A stretch of 64,000 bases of DNA, from assembly GCA_902572925.1 (NCBI GenBank), contig CACGHT010000001.1, positions 26,800 to 90,799 of the forward strand. The letters are read 5' to 3'. The translations under genes and the position numbers were made by a program. The DNA is from an uncultured Pelagibacteraceae bacterium. Lineage in GTDB: Bacteria; Pseudomonadota; Alphaproteobacteria; Pelagibacterales; Pelagibacteraceae. Under the pieces are notes generated by a model. It was given only the letters and a program-made list of their open reading frames with translations. It was not told the DNA's origin and searched no databases. This document shows positions 1 to 7,694 of this stretch, piece by piece (within the stretch, counting starts at the first letter, position 1; each line of letters begins with the position of its first letter).

Positions 1-496
1 TGAATTTAAACTAGCAGGAATTAATACTGGCAGATTTTTGATTAACACAACTGTTGGTGTTTTAGGTTTAATTGATGTAGCAACATATCTTGGTTTTACT
101 GAATATGTTAAAGAGGATTATGGACAAAGTTTAGCTTCACATGGAGTTGGTCCTGGTTGTTATTTAGTATTACCTGTGTTAGGGCCAACCACTGCTAGAG
201 ATACAATTGCCTCATTAACAAATTTTATTGGTGGAGATGCTTGGTATAATGTGACTGTGAGAAATGACACACACTATTTTAGAGACATTGACTATTATGC
301 ATCAAGAGTAACTGCGGGTGTAGATTTTAGAGCTAAAAATTTTGACTCGATTGAAAATTTAGAAAAAAATTCATTAGACTTTTACGCTTCTGTAAAAAGC
401 CTTTATTTGCAGGATAGACAACAAAGAATCTTAAATAGTACAAAAATTATTGAAACTCAAGACGATAGTGATTGGGAAGAAATAGAAACACAATAA
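1..496 (+). CDS. mlaA: MlaA (VacJ)-family lipoprotein, 3' part only
   Basis: The reading frame is open from the window edge, so the start, signal peptide and lipobox lie upstream. The visible part begins with a NTGRFLINTTVG-type motif followed by a GPGCYLVLPVLGP segment, both characteristic of MlaA, the outer-membrane lipoprotein that removes misplaced phospholipids from the outer leaflet and hands them to MlaC. The C-terminus is an acidic tail (DDSDWEEIETQ). mlaC follows after 15 bp on the same strand, which supports the call. A TTG at position 38 is an internal codon, not the start. No other Mla gene is visible here. Confidence 0.93.
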   Translation, partial: EFKLAGINTGRFLINTTVGVLGLIDVATYLGFTEYVKEDYGQSLASHGVGPGCYLVLPVLGPTTARDTIASLTNFIGGDAWYNVTVRNDTHYFRDIDYYASRVTAGVDFRAKNFDSIENLEKNSLDFYASVKSLYLQDRQQRILNSTKIIETQDDSDWEEIETQ

Positions 497-511
497 TTTC
501 ATTAATAAAAG

Positions 512-1099
512 ATGAAAAAAAAATTGTTAATATTTTTAATTGTTTTTTTTTCATATCCTACCTTTTTACTATCGATAGAGCCAGATATATTTGTGCAGTC
601 TACGGTTAATAGAGCTTCAAAACTATTAGGTGAAGATATTTCTAAAAATGAGAAAATAGAAAAGTTAAAATTAATTGCAAAAGAAACAGTTGATATAAAG
701 GGTATTGGTTTTTATACTCTCGGTGCAAAAAGAAAAAGTCTTAGTAAAGAAGAAAAAGAGAAATACTCGTCATTATTTGAAGAATATTTTTTAAAAAGTT
801 TCTCTAGTAGATTGGCAGAATATACAAATCCTGAAATAGACGTTATTAATAAAGAAAAACTTAATGACAATTACACAATTGTAAATAGTGTTTTGAAAGC
901 TACTAATGAAAGACCTGAAATAAATATTGATTGGAGGATATATACTAAAGATTCTGATAATCCACTTATAAGAGATTTGATTATTGAAGGTCTTAGTTTA
1001 GCTAGAACTCAAAAAGAAGAATTTGCTTCTGTTTTAAGTTCAAATGAAGACAATATTAAAGCATTGTTCAAAGTTTTAGAGGAATTTTCTAGTAATTAA
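512..1099 (+). CDS. mlaC: MlaC-family periplasmic phospholipid-binding protein
   Basis: A protein of 195 aa with a clear N-terminal signal peptide (KKK, then about 16 hydrophobic residues). The rest matches the MlaC / Ttg2D / toluene-tolerance family in length and pattern, including a helical N-terminal part and a region around WRIYTKDSDNPLIRDLIIEG that resembles the conserved VDW-to-DV(I/V)EGVS segment near the end of the lipid-binding fold. The family carries phospholipids across the periplasm between the MlaA complex and the MlaFEDB transporter. It sits 15 bp after mlaA and is probably co-transcribed. No terminator is seen before the oppositely oriented tRNA. Confidence 0.88.
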   Translation: MKKKLLIFLIVFFSYPTFLLSIEPDIFVQSTVNRASKLLGEDISKNEKIEKLKLIAKETVDIKGIGFYTLGAKRKSLSKEEKEKYSSLFEEYFLKSFSSRLAEYTNPEIDVINKEKLNDNYTIVNSVLKATNERPEINIDWRIYTKDSDNPLIRDLIIEGLSLARTQKEEFASVLSSNEDNIKALFKVLEEFSSN

Positions 1100-1129
1100 G
1101 TTTTTGTCGTAAATTTATTTTTTTAAGTT

Positions 1130-1206
1130 TGGTGGGCCCGCCAGGACTCGAACCTGGGACCAATACATTATGAGTGTACTGCTCTAACCAACTGAGCTAC
1201 AGGCCC
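1130..1206 (-). tRNA. tRNA with CAU anticodon (elongator Met or Ile2)
   Basis: The reverse complement folds into a full cloverleaf: acceptor GGGCCTG/CGGGCCC, D-arm GCTC...GAGC with the GG of the D-loop, anticodon stem GTACA/TGTAT around loop CTCATAA, T-arm CCAGG-TTCGAGT-CCTGG, and an encoded 3' ACCA. The anticodon is CAT. It has a paired first acceptor base, so it is not initiator tRNA. Elongator Met and lysidine-modified Ile2 cannot be separated safely by eye. It is antisense to mlaC and the methyltransferase gene, in a spacer of about 200 bp. Confidence 0.93.
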
Positions 1207-1248
1207 AAACAAATCAGATGTTTACAATGTTTTTCATTACCACGCAAG

Positions 1249-1276
1249 TTGAGATATTTTATTATTAATTTATAAT
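1249..1276 (+). promoter_or_regulatory. Sigma-70-type promoter for the methyltransferase gene
   Basis: TTGAGA (1249-1254, five of six matches to TTGACA) is followed after 16 bp by a perfect TATAAT (1271-1276). Transcription would start near 1283, leaving a leader of about 17 nt before the ATG at 1300. In AT-rich DNA a lone TATAAT means little; here the paired -35 element and spacing make it credible. Confidence 0.55.
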
Positions 1277-1299
1277 AGAGTTTTCATTAATATTTAAAT

Positions 1300-2157
1300 A
1301 TGAATAAAAATATACAAAAACTTTCTATCTACAAACTATTCAATAAATCAAAGAAATATTCAATCAAGTGGAGTAGTTATTTCCAAGTTTATGAAAAAAT
1401 TTTTTCACGCTACAGAAATAAAAAGATCAAGTTTGTTGAGATCGGAGTTGCTAATGGTGGTTCATTGTTTATGTGGAAAAAATACTTTGGTAACAAAGCA
1501 AAAATAATCGGTATTGATCTTAATCCAAAAGCAAAAAAATTAGAGAAAAATGGTTTTAAAATTTATATAGGTAATCAGAGTGATAAAAAATTTTGGGAAA
1601 ACTTTTACAAAAAAGAGGGTAAAGTTGATCTTATTTTAGATGATGGGGGACACAAAAATTTGCAACAAATTAGTACTGTTCATCATTCATTGCCCTATAT
1701 TAAAGATGGGGGTAAAATTGTTATTGAGGACACAGGCACTAGCTACGTAAAGAAAGAATTTAATAATCCTTCAAGATATTCTTTTATTAATTTTGCAAAA
1801 AATGTTGTTGATGCTATCCACCGAAGATCTCCATTATTAAAAAAAGAATTGAATTTTTATTCAAAAAAGATTTTTTTAGTAGAATTTTTTGAGTCAATAG
1901 TCGTTTTTTCAATAGACTCAAAAAAATGTTTCCAAAATAAAGAAGTTCATAATAAAGCCCAAAATGAATGGGCAATCGATTATAGGCATAATGAGTACTT
2001 TGGGAAATTAAAATTGAAACTCGATAAAAAATATGGTCTTTTAAATAAAAGAAGCTTTTACAGAAGAATTATTAGAAAAATATTTTATAAAAATTTTATA
2101 TTCAACTTTCTAGATAATATAAAAATAAAAAAAATATTTAGAGAATTAGAGAATTAA
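1300..2157 (+). CDS. Class I SAM-dependent methyltransferase family protein
   Basis: A protein of 285 aa. Residues 45-55 (FVEIGVANGGS) form the glycine-rich SAM-binding motif I, GIDLN at 71-75 provides the acidic residue expected after the second strand, and LILDDGGH at 111-118 follows as a motif II/III-like segment. The pattern resembles Methyltransf_24 / CmcI-like methyltransferases often found in surface-polysaccharide clusters, but the substrate cannot be told. The C-terminal 100 residues are very rich in Lys, Phe and Ile. It is a single gene between two minus-strand tRNA genes and has its own promoter, so it may be an accessory insertion. Confidence 0.72.
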   Translation: MNKNIQKLSIYKLFNKSKKYSIKWSSYFQVYEKIFSRYRNKKIKFVEIGVANGGSLFMWKKYFGNKAKIIGIDLNPKAKKLEKNGFKIYIGNQSDKKFWENFYKKEGKVDLILDDGGHKNLQQISTVHHSLPYIKDGGKIVIEDTGTSYVKKEFNNPSRYSFINFAKNVVDAIHRRSPLLKKELNFYSKKIFLVEFFESIVVFSIDSKKCFQNKEVHNKAQNEWAIDYRHNEYFGKLKLKLDKKYGLLNKRSFYRRIIRKIFYKNFIFNFLDNIKIKKIFRELEN

Positions 2158-2166
2158 ATATAATGG

Positions 2167-2241
2167 TGGTGGGCCGTGTTGGTTACGCTCCAACTACCCC
2201 TGCAATGTCAATGCAGTACTCTACTATTGAGCTAACGGCCC
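2167..2241 (-). tRNA. tRNA-Val(GAC) with non-canonical T-loop
   Basis: The reverse complement folds as acceptor GGGCCGT/ACGGCCC, D-stem GCTC/GAGT with a 7-nt loop AATAGTA, anticodon stem CTGCA/TGCAG around TTGACAT (anticodon GAC), variable loop GGGTA, T-stem GTTGG/CCAAC, and encoded ACCA. All stems pair. The T-loop is AGCGTAA instead of TTCGANN, so T54, T55 and A58 are missing, and the D-loop has A where G18 is expected; G19 and C56 are kept. It starts 3 nt after the rpoD stop codon and must be cut from the same transcript unless it has a promoter inside rpoD. Confidence 0.85.
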
Positions 2242-2244
2242 AAA

Positions 2245-4071
2245 TTAACTTTCTAAAAAGCTTTTTAATTGTTTAGATCTACTAGGATGTTTTAGTTTTC
2301 TTAAAGCTTTTGCTTCTATTTGACGTATTCTTTCTCTTGTCACAGAAAATTGCAAGCCTACTTCCTCAAGTGTGTGATCAGTGTTCATTCCAACACCAAA
2401 TCTCATTCTTAAAACACGTTCTTCTCTTGGTGTCAAAGTAGATAATATTTTTGTGGTTGCTTCACCTAAATTTGATTTAATTGCCTGCTCTAGTGGTGCT
2501 AGTGCTTTTGTATCTTCTATAAAATCTCCTAAACTACTATCTTCCTCATCGCCTACTGGTTTTTCCAATGATACAGGTTCTTTTGAAATTTTTAAAACTT
2601 TTCTTACTTTGTCTAATGGCATACGAAGTTTTTTCGCCAATTCTTCAGGAGTTGCCTCTCTACCAAACTCACTTAAGATTAATCTTTGTGTTCTAACTAT
2701 CTTATTAATTGTTTCGATCATATGAACTGGAATTCTTATAGTACGAGCTTGGTCAGCAATCGATCTAGTTATCGCCTGTCTAATCCACCAAGTTGCATAA
2801 GTTGAGAATTTATAGCCTCTTCGATACTCAAACTTGTCAACAGCTTTCATTAATCCTATGTTTCCCTCTTGAATTAAATCTAAAAATTGAAGACCCCTAT
2901 TTGTATATTTTTTCGCAATAGAAATAACTAATCTTAAGTTAGCTTCAACCATCTCTTTTTTTGCAATTCTTGACTCTTTTTCACCTTTTTGAACTCTGCT
3001 AACTAACTTTTTAAAATCAGTTACTGACATTCCTAGTTTGTGACTAATTTCAACTAATCTTTCTCTAATATTTTTAAACTCTTCTTTATTCTTACTAAAA
3101 AATTGTTTCCACAAAGTATTCGTATCTAAAAATTTTTTTAAATTTGGGTTTATTTCGTTACCAATATAAAATTTAATAAATTCATTTCTTGGAATTTTTT
3201 GATTCATTGCTAGTCTCAAAAGGTTACCCTCTAATGAAATTATTTTTTTGTTCTCAACATAATGTTTTTGAACAAGTTCTTCTAATACTGATGGAGATAA
3301 CTGTAGAGATTTTATATTTTCTAAAATATCGTTAACAATTTTTTCATATCCTTTTTCTTTAGCAGATGAGAAAATTTTAGAATTTATGACACATTCTAAC
3401 TTTTCTTTTTGGTATTTAATTAATTTACGATAATCTTTTGTTAGTAAATGAACAGTCTTCAAAACTTTTGGTTTAATTTCTGACTCCATAGCAGCAAGTG
3501 TTGGATTAAAATCATCATCACTATCATCTGATGAATTTTCATCTTTTTCATCTTCTCCGGCATTTTTTTGTTTTGCGCTTGGGCCAGTATTCTCATCTTC
3601 CATATAGTTAGTATCTATATCAATTATTTCTCTTACAAGTATTTCGTCACTCTGTAACTTTTGATCCCAATCAAAAAATTGTTGAGCTGTTATTGGGCTT
3701 TGTGACAATGCAATTAACATAACATCTTTTCCTGCCTCAATTCTTTTTGCAATCGCTATCTCTCCCTCTCTAGACAATAACTCAACACCACCCATTTCCC
3801 TCAGGTACATTCTTATTGGATCATCACTTTTTTCTATTGTTTTACCCTCGTCCTTAGAGGAATTTTCTTTTTTTCTGAGTACTTTAAAGTCTGATTTTTT
3901 CTCAACTAATACAATTCCCTCGTTTAATATATGAATAAAAGCTTGTGATAAATTTTCATCTGATAGATTTCTCTTACCTAAAGACTTACTCAATTCTTCA
4001 TGAGTAATAAAACCTCTATGAGTTCCTCGACCCATTAATCTAGCGAATGATTTAGTAATAATTCTTTCCAC
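2245..4071 (-). CDS. rpoD: RNA polymerase primary sigma factor (sigma-70)
   Basis: A protein of 608 aa. It has an N-terminal region 1.1-like part; region 1.2 ([12 protein letters not shown]); an acidic non-conserved insert rich in D and E around residues 170-190; region 2 with [20 protein letters not shown] and [14 protein letters not shown]; region 3; and region 4 with the helix-turn-helix segment around [21 protein letters not shown] near the C-terminus. This is the housekeeping sigma factor that recognises TTGACA/TATAAT promoters. The start codon is GTG (4069-4071) with no obvious Shine-Dalgarno sequence. It lies 67 bp downstream of dnaG, the usual dnaG-rpoD arrangement. Confidence 0.97.
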   Translation of the reverse strand: MERIITKSFARLMGRGTHRGFITHEELSKSLGKRNLSDENLSQAFIHILNEGIVLVEKKSDFKVLRKKENSSKDEGKTIEKSDDPIRMYLREMGGVELLSREGEIAIAKRIEAGKDVMLIALSQSPITAQQFFDWDQKLQSDEILVREIIDIDTNYMEDENTGPSAKQKNAGEDEKDENSSDDSDDDFNPTLAAMESEIKPKVLKTVHLLTKDYRKLIKYQKEKLECVINSKIFSSAKEKGYEKIVNDILENIKSLQLSPSVLEELVQKHYVENKKIISLEGNLLRLAMNQKIPRNEFIKFYIGNEINPNLKKFLDTNTLWKQFFSKNKEEFKNIRERLVEISHKLGMSVTDFKKLVSRVQKGEKESRIAKKEMVEANLRLVISIAKKYTNRGLQFLDLIQEGNIGLMKAVDKFEYRRGYKFSTYATWWIRQAITRSIADQARTIRIPVHMIETINKIVRTQRLILSEFGREATPEELAKKLRMPLDKVRKVLKISKEPVSLEKPVGDEEDSSLGDFIEDTKALAPLEQAIKSNLGEATTKILSTLTPREERVLRMRFGVGMNTDHTLEEVGLQFSVTRERIRQIEAKALRKLKHPSRSKQLKSFLES

Positions 4072-4138
4072 AGCAATTTAAGTTTGAGAGACTTATATAA
4101 TATCAAATTAACAAAAATCCATTGCTAATTTATTCAGA

Positions 4139-5914
4139 TTAGTTGGTTTTTCTCTCATTTTTTAGCTCTTTTAGCTCATTAAATGTTGTTTCACTTAAAT
4201 CTTTTGAAAACTTCGATTCTAATTCTTGGATTCTTAATTCTAAATCATGATTAAATAAATCTTTTGAAATATCATCCAGAAGCTCTACCACTTGATTATC
4301 ATTTTTAGTTTTATTTTTAAGAATATGTTTAATTGGCGCAAACTTATTTATCTTATCTAACAATTGTTTATCAAAATTAAGTTTTTCGATATCAATGGTT
4401 TCATTTGATTTTAATTTATTAATTAACGAATTGAATATTTGCTTATTAATTTCTGAAAATAATTTGATATTTTCTACTAAATGTATGTTTGACTGAAAAA
4501 GAGATAAATTATTCAAGAGCAAATATAATAAAGAAAACTCTTTCAACTCAACAGCAGTAATTCCTTGACTTTCATTATAAAATTTTTTTGTTGATTCAAG
4601 TGATTTTGTTTTCTTTAAAGAAAACTTATTCTTATTTTGATTGGAATGAGGTGTTAATTCTGCAATTTTCTCTAAAAAAAATTCAAGAACGTATTTTTTG
4701 ATAAAATTATCTTCAATTGTATTAGCTATTGATCTTAGTTTTTTCTCAAATATTGCCATAGAAGAGGGATTATTTTTAGTTTGTTTTTTATAATGGCTGA
4801 AAATAAATTGATGAATTGGTAGTTTGTTTTGTTTTGTAAAATCTAAAAAATAATTTTTACCATTTTTATTTACAAAACTATCGGGGTCCTCTTTGTCTGG
4901 TAAAAATAAAAAAGATATTTGTTTTTCAGGTTTCAATTCTTTAATAGAATTTTCTGCTGCTCTTAAAGCAGCTTTATAACCACTTTCATCCCCATCAAAA
5001 CAAATTATTATATCATCAAAGAACTGATTTAGTGTAAAAATTTGTTTATCAGTTAAAGAAGTGCCAAGATTTGCAACAACGTTTTCAACCCCATTTTTAC
5101 TTAAACCAACTACATCCATATAACCTTCAACTAAAAAAATATGATCTAACTTATTAGATAATTTTCTTGCTCGGTCTAAATTATAAAGATTTGAGCCCTT
5201 TTTAAAAAAATTTGTCTCTGGTGAATTAATATATTTTGCTAAATAATCTAAATTTTCTATTATCCTACCACCCAAAGCAATTGGCTGTCCTGAAATATTG
5301 TTAATTGGGAATATTAATCTTCCTCTAAATCTCTCTACACAAGTTTTTTTCTTTTCATCAAAATAAAACAAGCCACTTTCTAACAAAGTCTTTTCACTAA
5401 ATTCTTTTTTGAGTTCATCAAAAAAACTAGGATTTTTTTCAACAAAACCAATTTTAAATTTTTTAACTTCATCTTTGCTTAATGATCTATTCTTTAAATA
5501 ATTTCTAGCGTTCGTGAGTTTTTCGTTTTTTAGTAGCTGATCATGATAATAATCAACATACCTGCTATAAATTGATAAATACTCTTTCCAATTTTTTTCC
5601 CTTTCCTCATCATGTTTGGTAAAGAGATACGGTTGCATTCCTGCAATATTAGCAAGATATTTTACTGCTTCTCCAAACCTTAAATTTTGAGTTTTCATGA
5701 CAAAATCAAAAATATTTCCATGCTCTGCAGTTGCAAAACAATGATAAAATTCTTTTTCATCATTGACCGTAAAGGAGGGTGTCTTCTCATTTTTAAATGG
5801 TGATAGTCCAACAAACTCCTTTCCTCTTTTTTTTAAAGCTACAACTTTTGAGACAACACTAGAAACTTTAAGACGAGTTTTAATTTCATCTAAGTATGCT
5901 TTTGGATATTTCAT
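4139..5914 (-). CDS. dnaG: DNA primase
   Basis: A protein of 591 aa that makes RNA primers at the replication fork. The N-terminus has the DnaG zinc-domain outline (GLSPFKNEKTPSF, residues 36-48, then FYHCFATAEHG), but three of four expected zinc ligands are replaced: Ser38, Lys41 and Thr62, with only Cys59 kept. The TOPRIM core follows, with LVEGYMDVVGL and IIICFDGDESGYKAA carrying the catalytic Glu and Asp residues. The C-terminal part is Lys/Asn-rich and poorly conserved. The start ATG shares one base with the stop of the upstream yqeY-like gene (TAATG), implying translational coupling. Confidence 0.96.
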   Translation of the reverse strand: MKYPKAYLDEIKTRLKVSSVVSKVVALKKRGKEFVGLSPFKNEKTPSFTVNDEKEFYHCFATAEHGNIFDFVMKTQNLRFGEAVKYLANIAGMQPYLFTKHDEEREKNWKEYLSIYSRYVDYYHDQLLKNEKLTNARNYLKNRSLSKDEVKKFKIGFVEKNPSFFDELKKEFSEKTLLESGLFYFDEKKKTCVERFRGRLIFPINNISGQPIALGGRIIENLDYLAKYINSPETNFFKKGSNLYNLDRARKLSNKLDHIFLVEGYMDVVGLSKNGVENVVANLGTSLTDKQIFTLNQFFDDIIICFDGDESGYKAALRAAENSIKELKPEKQISFLFLPDKEDPDSFVNKNGKNYFLDFTKQNKLPIHQFIFSHYKKQTKNNPSSMAIFEKKLRSIANTIEDNFIKKYVLEFFLEKIAELTPHSNQNKNKFSLKKTKSLESTKKFYNESQGITAVELKEFSLLYLLLNNLSLFQSNIHLVENIKLFSEINKQIFNSLINKLKSNETIDIEKLNFDKQLLDKINKFAPIKHILKNKTKNDNQVVELLDDISKDLFNHDLELRIQELESKFSKDLSETTFNELKELKNERKTN

Positions 5915-6375
5915 TATTTATTTAATAATTGTTTTAACAAGACACCTGCTTTTGAAAAATCAATTTCATCAGCATGTTTTTTTTTTAATTCACTCATTAC
6001 TTTTCCCATGTCTTTAATAGAGTTTGCGCCTAATTTAGAAATAATTTCCTCACATATTTTTTTAGTATCTTCATCATTCAGCTGTTTAGGTAAAAAACTT
6101 GATAGAATATTAAATTCGTTTTGCTCAATTTCAAGAAGATCAGAGCGATTATTTTTTTTATAAATATCGATTGATTCGGTTCTTTGCTTCATCATCTTTT
6201 TTAATAATTTTTTTATATCCTCATCATCTGTTTCTTTTTTGTTGGGGCCAGACCTGTTTGAGATATCGAGATCCTTAATTGATGATAAAATTAACCTATA
6301 AGTTGAGATTTTAATCTTATCTTTAGATTTTAAAGCATTTTTATATTCTGTTTCAATTGTTACTTTTAATGACAT
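5914..6375 (-). CDS. GatB/YqeY domain protein
   Basis: A protein of 153 aa with the YqeY family pattern: an N-terminal KSKDKIKISTYRLILSSIK helix, a middle ELLKKMMKQR-like segment, and the C-terminal KDMGKVMSELK block that resembles the tail domain of GatB, where it helps bind tRNA in the amidotransferase. Free-standing YqeY proteins have no settled function, though a tRNA-related role is often supposed. It is the first gene of the yqeY-dnaG-rpoD unit, an arrangement common in alphaproteobacteria. The promoter should lie in the 125-bp divergent region shared with carA. Confidence 0.85.
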   Translation of the reverse strand: MSLKVTIETEYKNALKSKDKIKISTYRLILSSIKDLDISNRSGPNKKETDDEDIKKLLKKMMKQRTESIDIYKKNNRSDLLEIEQNEFNILSSFLPKQLNDEDTKKICEEIISKLGANSIKDMGKVMSELKKKHADEIDFSKAGVLLKQLLNK

Positions 6376-6413
6376 AATTTTTAATCTACTTTAAAGACAA
6401 AATTCTTCAAAAG

Positions 6414-6436
6414 AAAAATTGTTTTTTTACAATTTT
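6414..6436. promoter_or_regulatory. AT-rich inverted repeat in the yqeY/carA divergent region
   Basis: AAAATTGT and ACAATTTT form an 8-bp perfect inverted repeat around six T residues. It lies between the divergent starts of yqeY (6375) and carA (6501), and a TATAAT (6436-6441) touches its right edge. It could be an operator or a weak hairpin. With so much A and T, chance is a real alternative. Confidence 0.25.
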
Positions 6437-6500
6437 ATAATACATCTCTGTTGCGATAATAAATCAATTATTGTATTAACCTTTAACTTATGAGTTGTAA

Positions 6501-7694
6501 TTGATCAAAAAAGTAAAAAAAGCTCACTTAAAAAATTCTCAAAAAAATACAGGTATTTTAGTTTTAGAAAATAAAAAGATTTTTAGAGGCATTGGAATCG
6601 GATACCAAGGCGAAGCAACTGGTGAAGTTTGTTTTAATACCTCATTAACGGGATACCAAGAAATAATATCAGATCCATCTTATGCTGGACAAATAATAAA
6701 CTTTACATTTCCTCACATTGGAAATGTAGGGACAAACAAAGAAGATTTCGAATCTGATAAAATATGGACAAAAGGAGTTATTTTTAATTCTGAGATAACA
6801 TCGCCATCGAATTATAGATCTTTTCAACATTTAGATGCTTGGTTAAAAAAAAATAAGATAGTCGGAATAACCGGACTTGATACAAGAAGTTTAACGAATT
6901 TTATTAGAGATAAAGGTGCCCCTAGAGGAACCATTGCTCACTCAAAGAAGAATAAATTTCATATTAATAAACTTATCAATTCTACAGTAAAATGGAGTGG
7001 CCTAAAAAATTTAGATCTAGCAGAAAAAGTTACTACACAAAAGAATTATGTTTGGAAAGGACTTAAAACTTGGAAAAAAGAGCATGGTTATAGAAAAAAT
7101 AATCAAAATTCATTTCATGTCGTGGCCATAGATTATGGAATAAAAAAAAATATTTTGAGATATTTTTCTGATTTTAAATGTAAAGTTACTGTAGTCTCCT
7201 GTAAAACACCTGCAGAAAAAATTTTATCCCTCAAACCTAATGGTGTCTTTTTATCTAATGGACCCGGAGATCCAGCTGCAACAGGAAGATATGCAATTCA
7301 AATAATTCAAAATCTTATTGAAAAGAAAATGCCATTATTTGGTATCTGCCTTGGTCATCAGATACTTGCACTTGCGTTAGGTGGCAAAACAAAAAAAATG
7401 AAATTAGGTCACAGGGGAGCAAATCATCCTGTTAAAAATTTGATTAGTGAAAAGGTGGAAATCACTAGTCAAAATCATGGCTTTGAAGTTGTAAGAGAAA
7501 ATTTACCAAAAAACATTCGGATTACTCATGAATCTTTGTTTGATAATAGTATTGAGGGAATAAGATTAAAAAATAATCCAGTATTCTCAGTTCAATATCA
7601 TCCAGAGTCAAACCCAGGGCCACAAGACAGTGTCTATTTATTCAAGGAATTTATTAACAATATGAAAAAAAATGCCAAAAAGAAAAGATATTAA
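6501..7694 (+). CDS. carA: Carbamoyl-phosphate synthase, small (glutaminase) subunit
   Basis: A protein of 397 aa (E. coli has 382) with an N-terminal extension of about 15 residues. The N-terminal CPSase domain has the [21 protein letters not shown] motif region. The C-terminal class I glutaminase has the catalytic cysteine in FGICLGHQ and the His-Glu pair in [11 protein letters not shown]. It releases ammonia from glutamine for CarB, feeding pyrimidine and arginine synthesis. The start is TTG at 6501, preceded only by a weak purine stretch; a slightly later start is possible. The end overlaps carB by 23 bp. Confidence 0.96.
   Translation: MIKKVKKAHLKNSQKNTGILVLENKKIFRGIGIGYQGEATGEVCFNTSLTGYQEIISDPSYAGQIINFTFPHIGNVGTNKEDFESDKIWTKGVIFNSEITSPSNYRSFQHLDAWLKKNKIVGITGLDTRSLTNFIRDKGAPRGTIAHSKKNKFHINKLINSTVKWSGLKNLDLAEKVTTQKNYVWKGLKTWKKEHGYRKNNQNSFHVVAIDYGIKKNILRYFSDFKCKVTVVSCKTPAEKILSLKPNGVFLSNGPGDPAATGRYAIQIIQNLIEKKMPLFGICLGHQILALALGGKTKKMKLGHRGANHPVKNLISEKVEITSQNHGFEVVRENLPKNIRITHESLFDNSIEGIRLKNNPVFSVQYHPESNPGPQDSVYLFKEFINNMKKNAKKKRY

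Noticed and set aside
2381..2725. A 114-codon plus-strand frame opposite rpoD
   Set aside because: It covers the conserved sigma regions 3 and 4 in antisense and has no family features.
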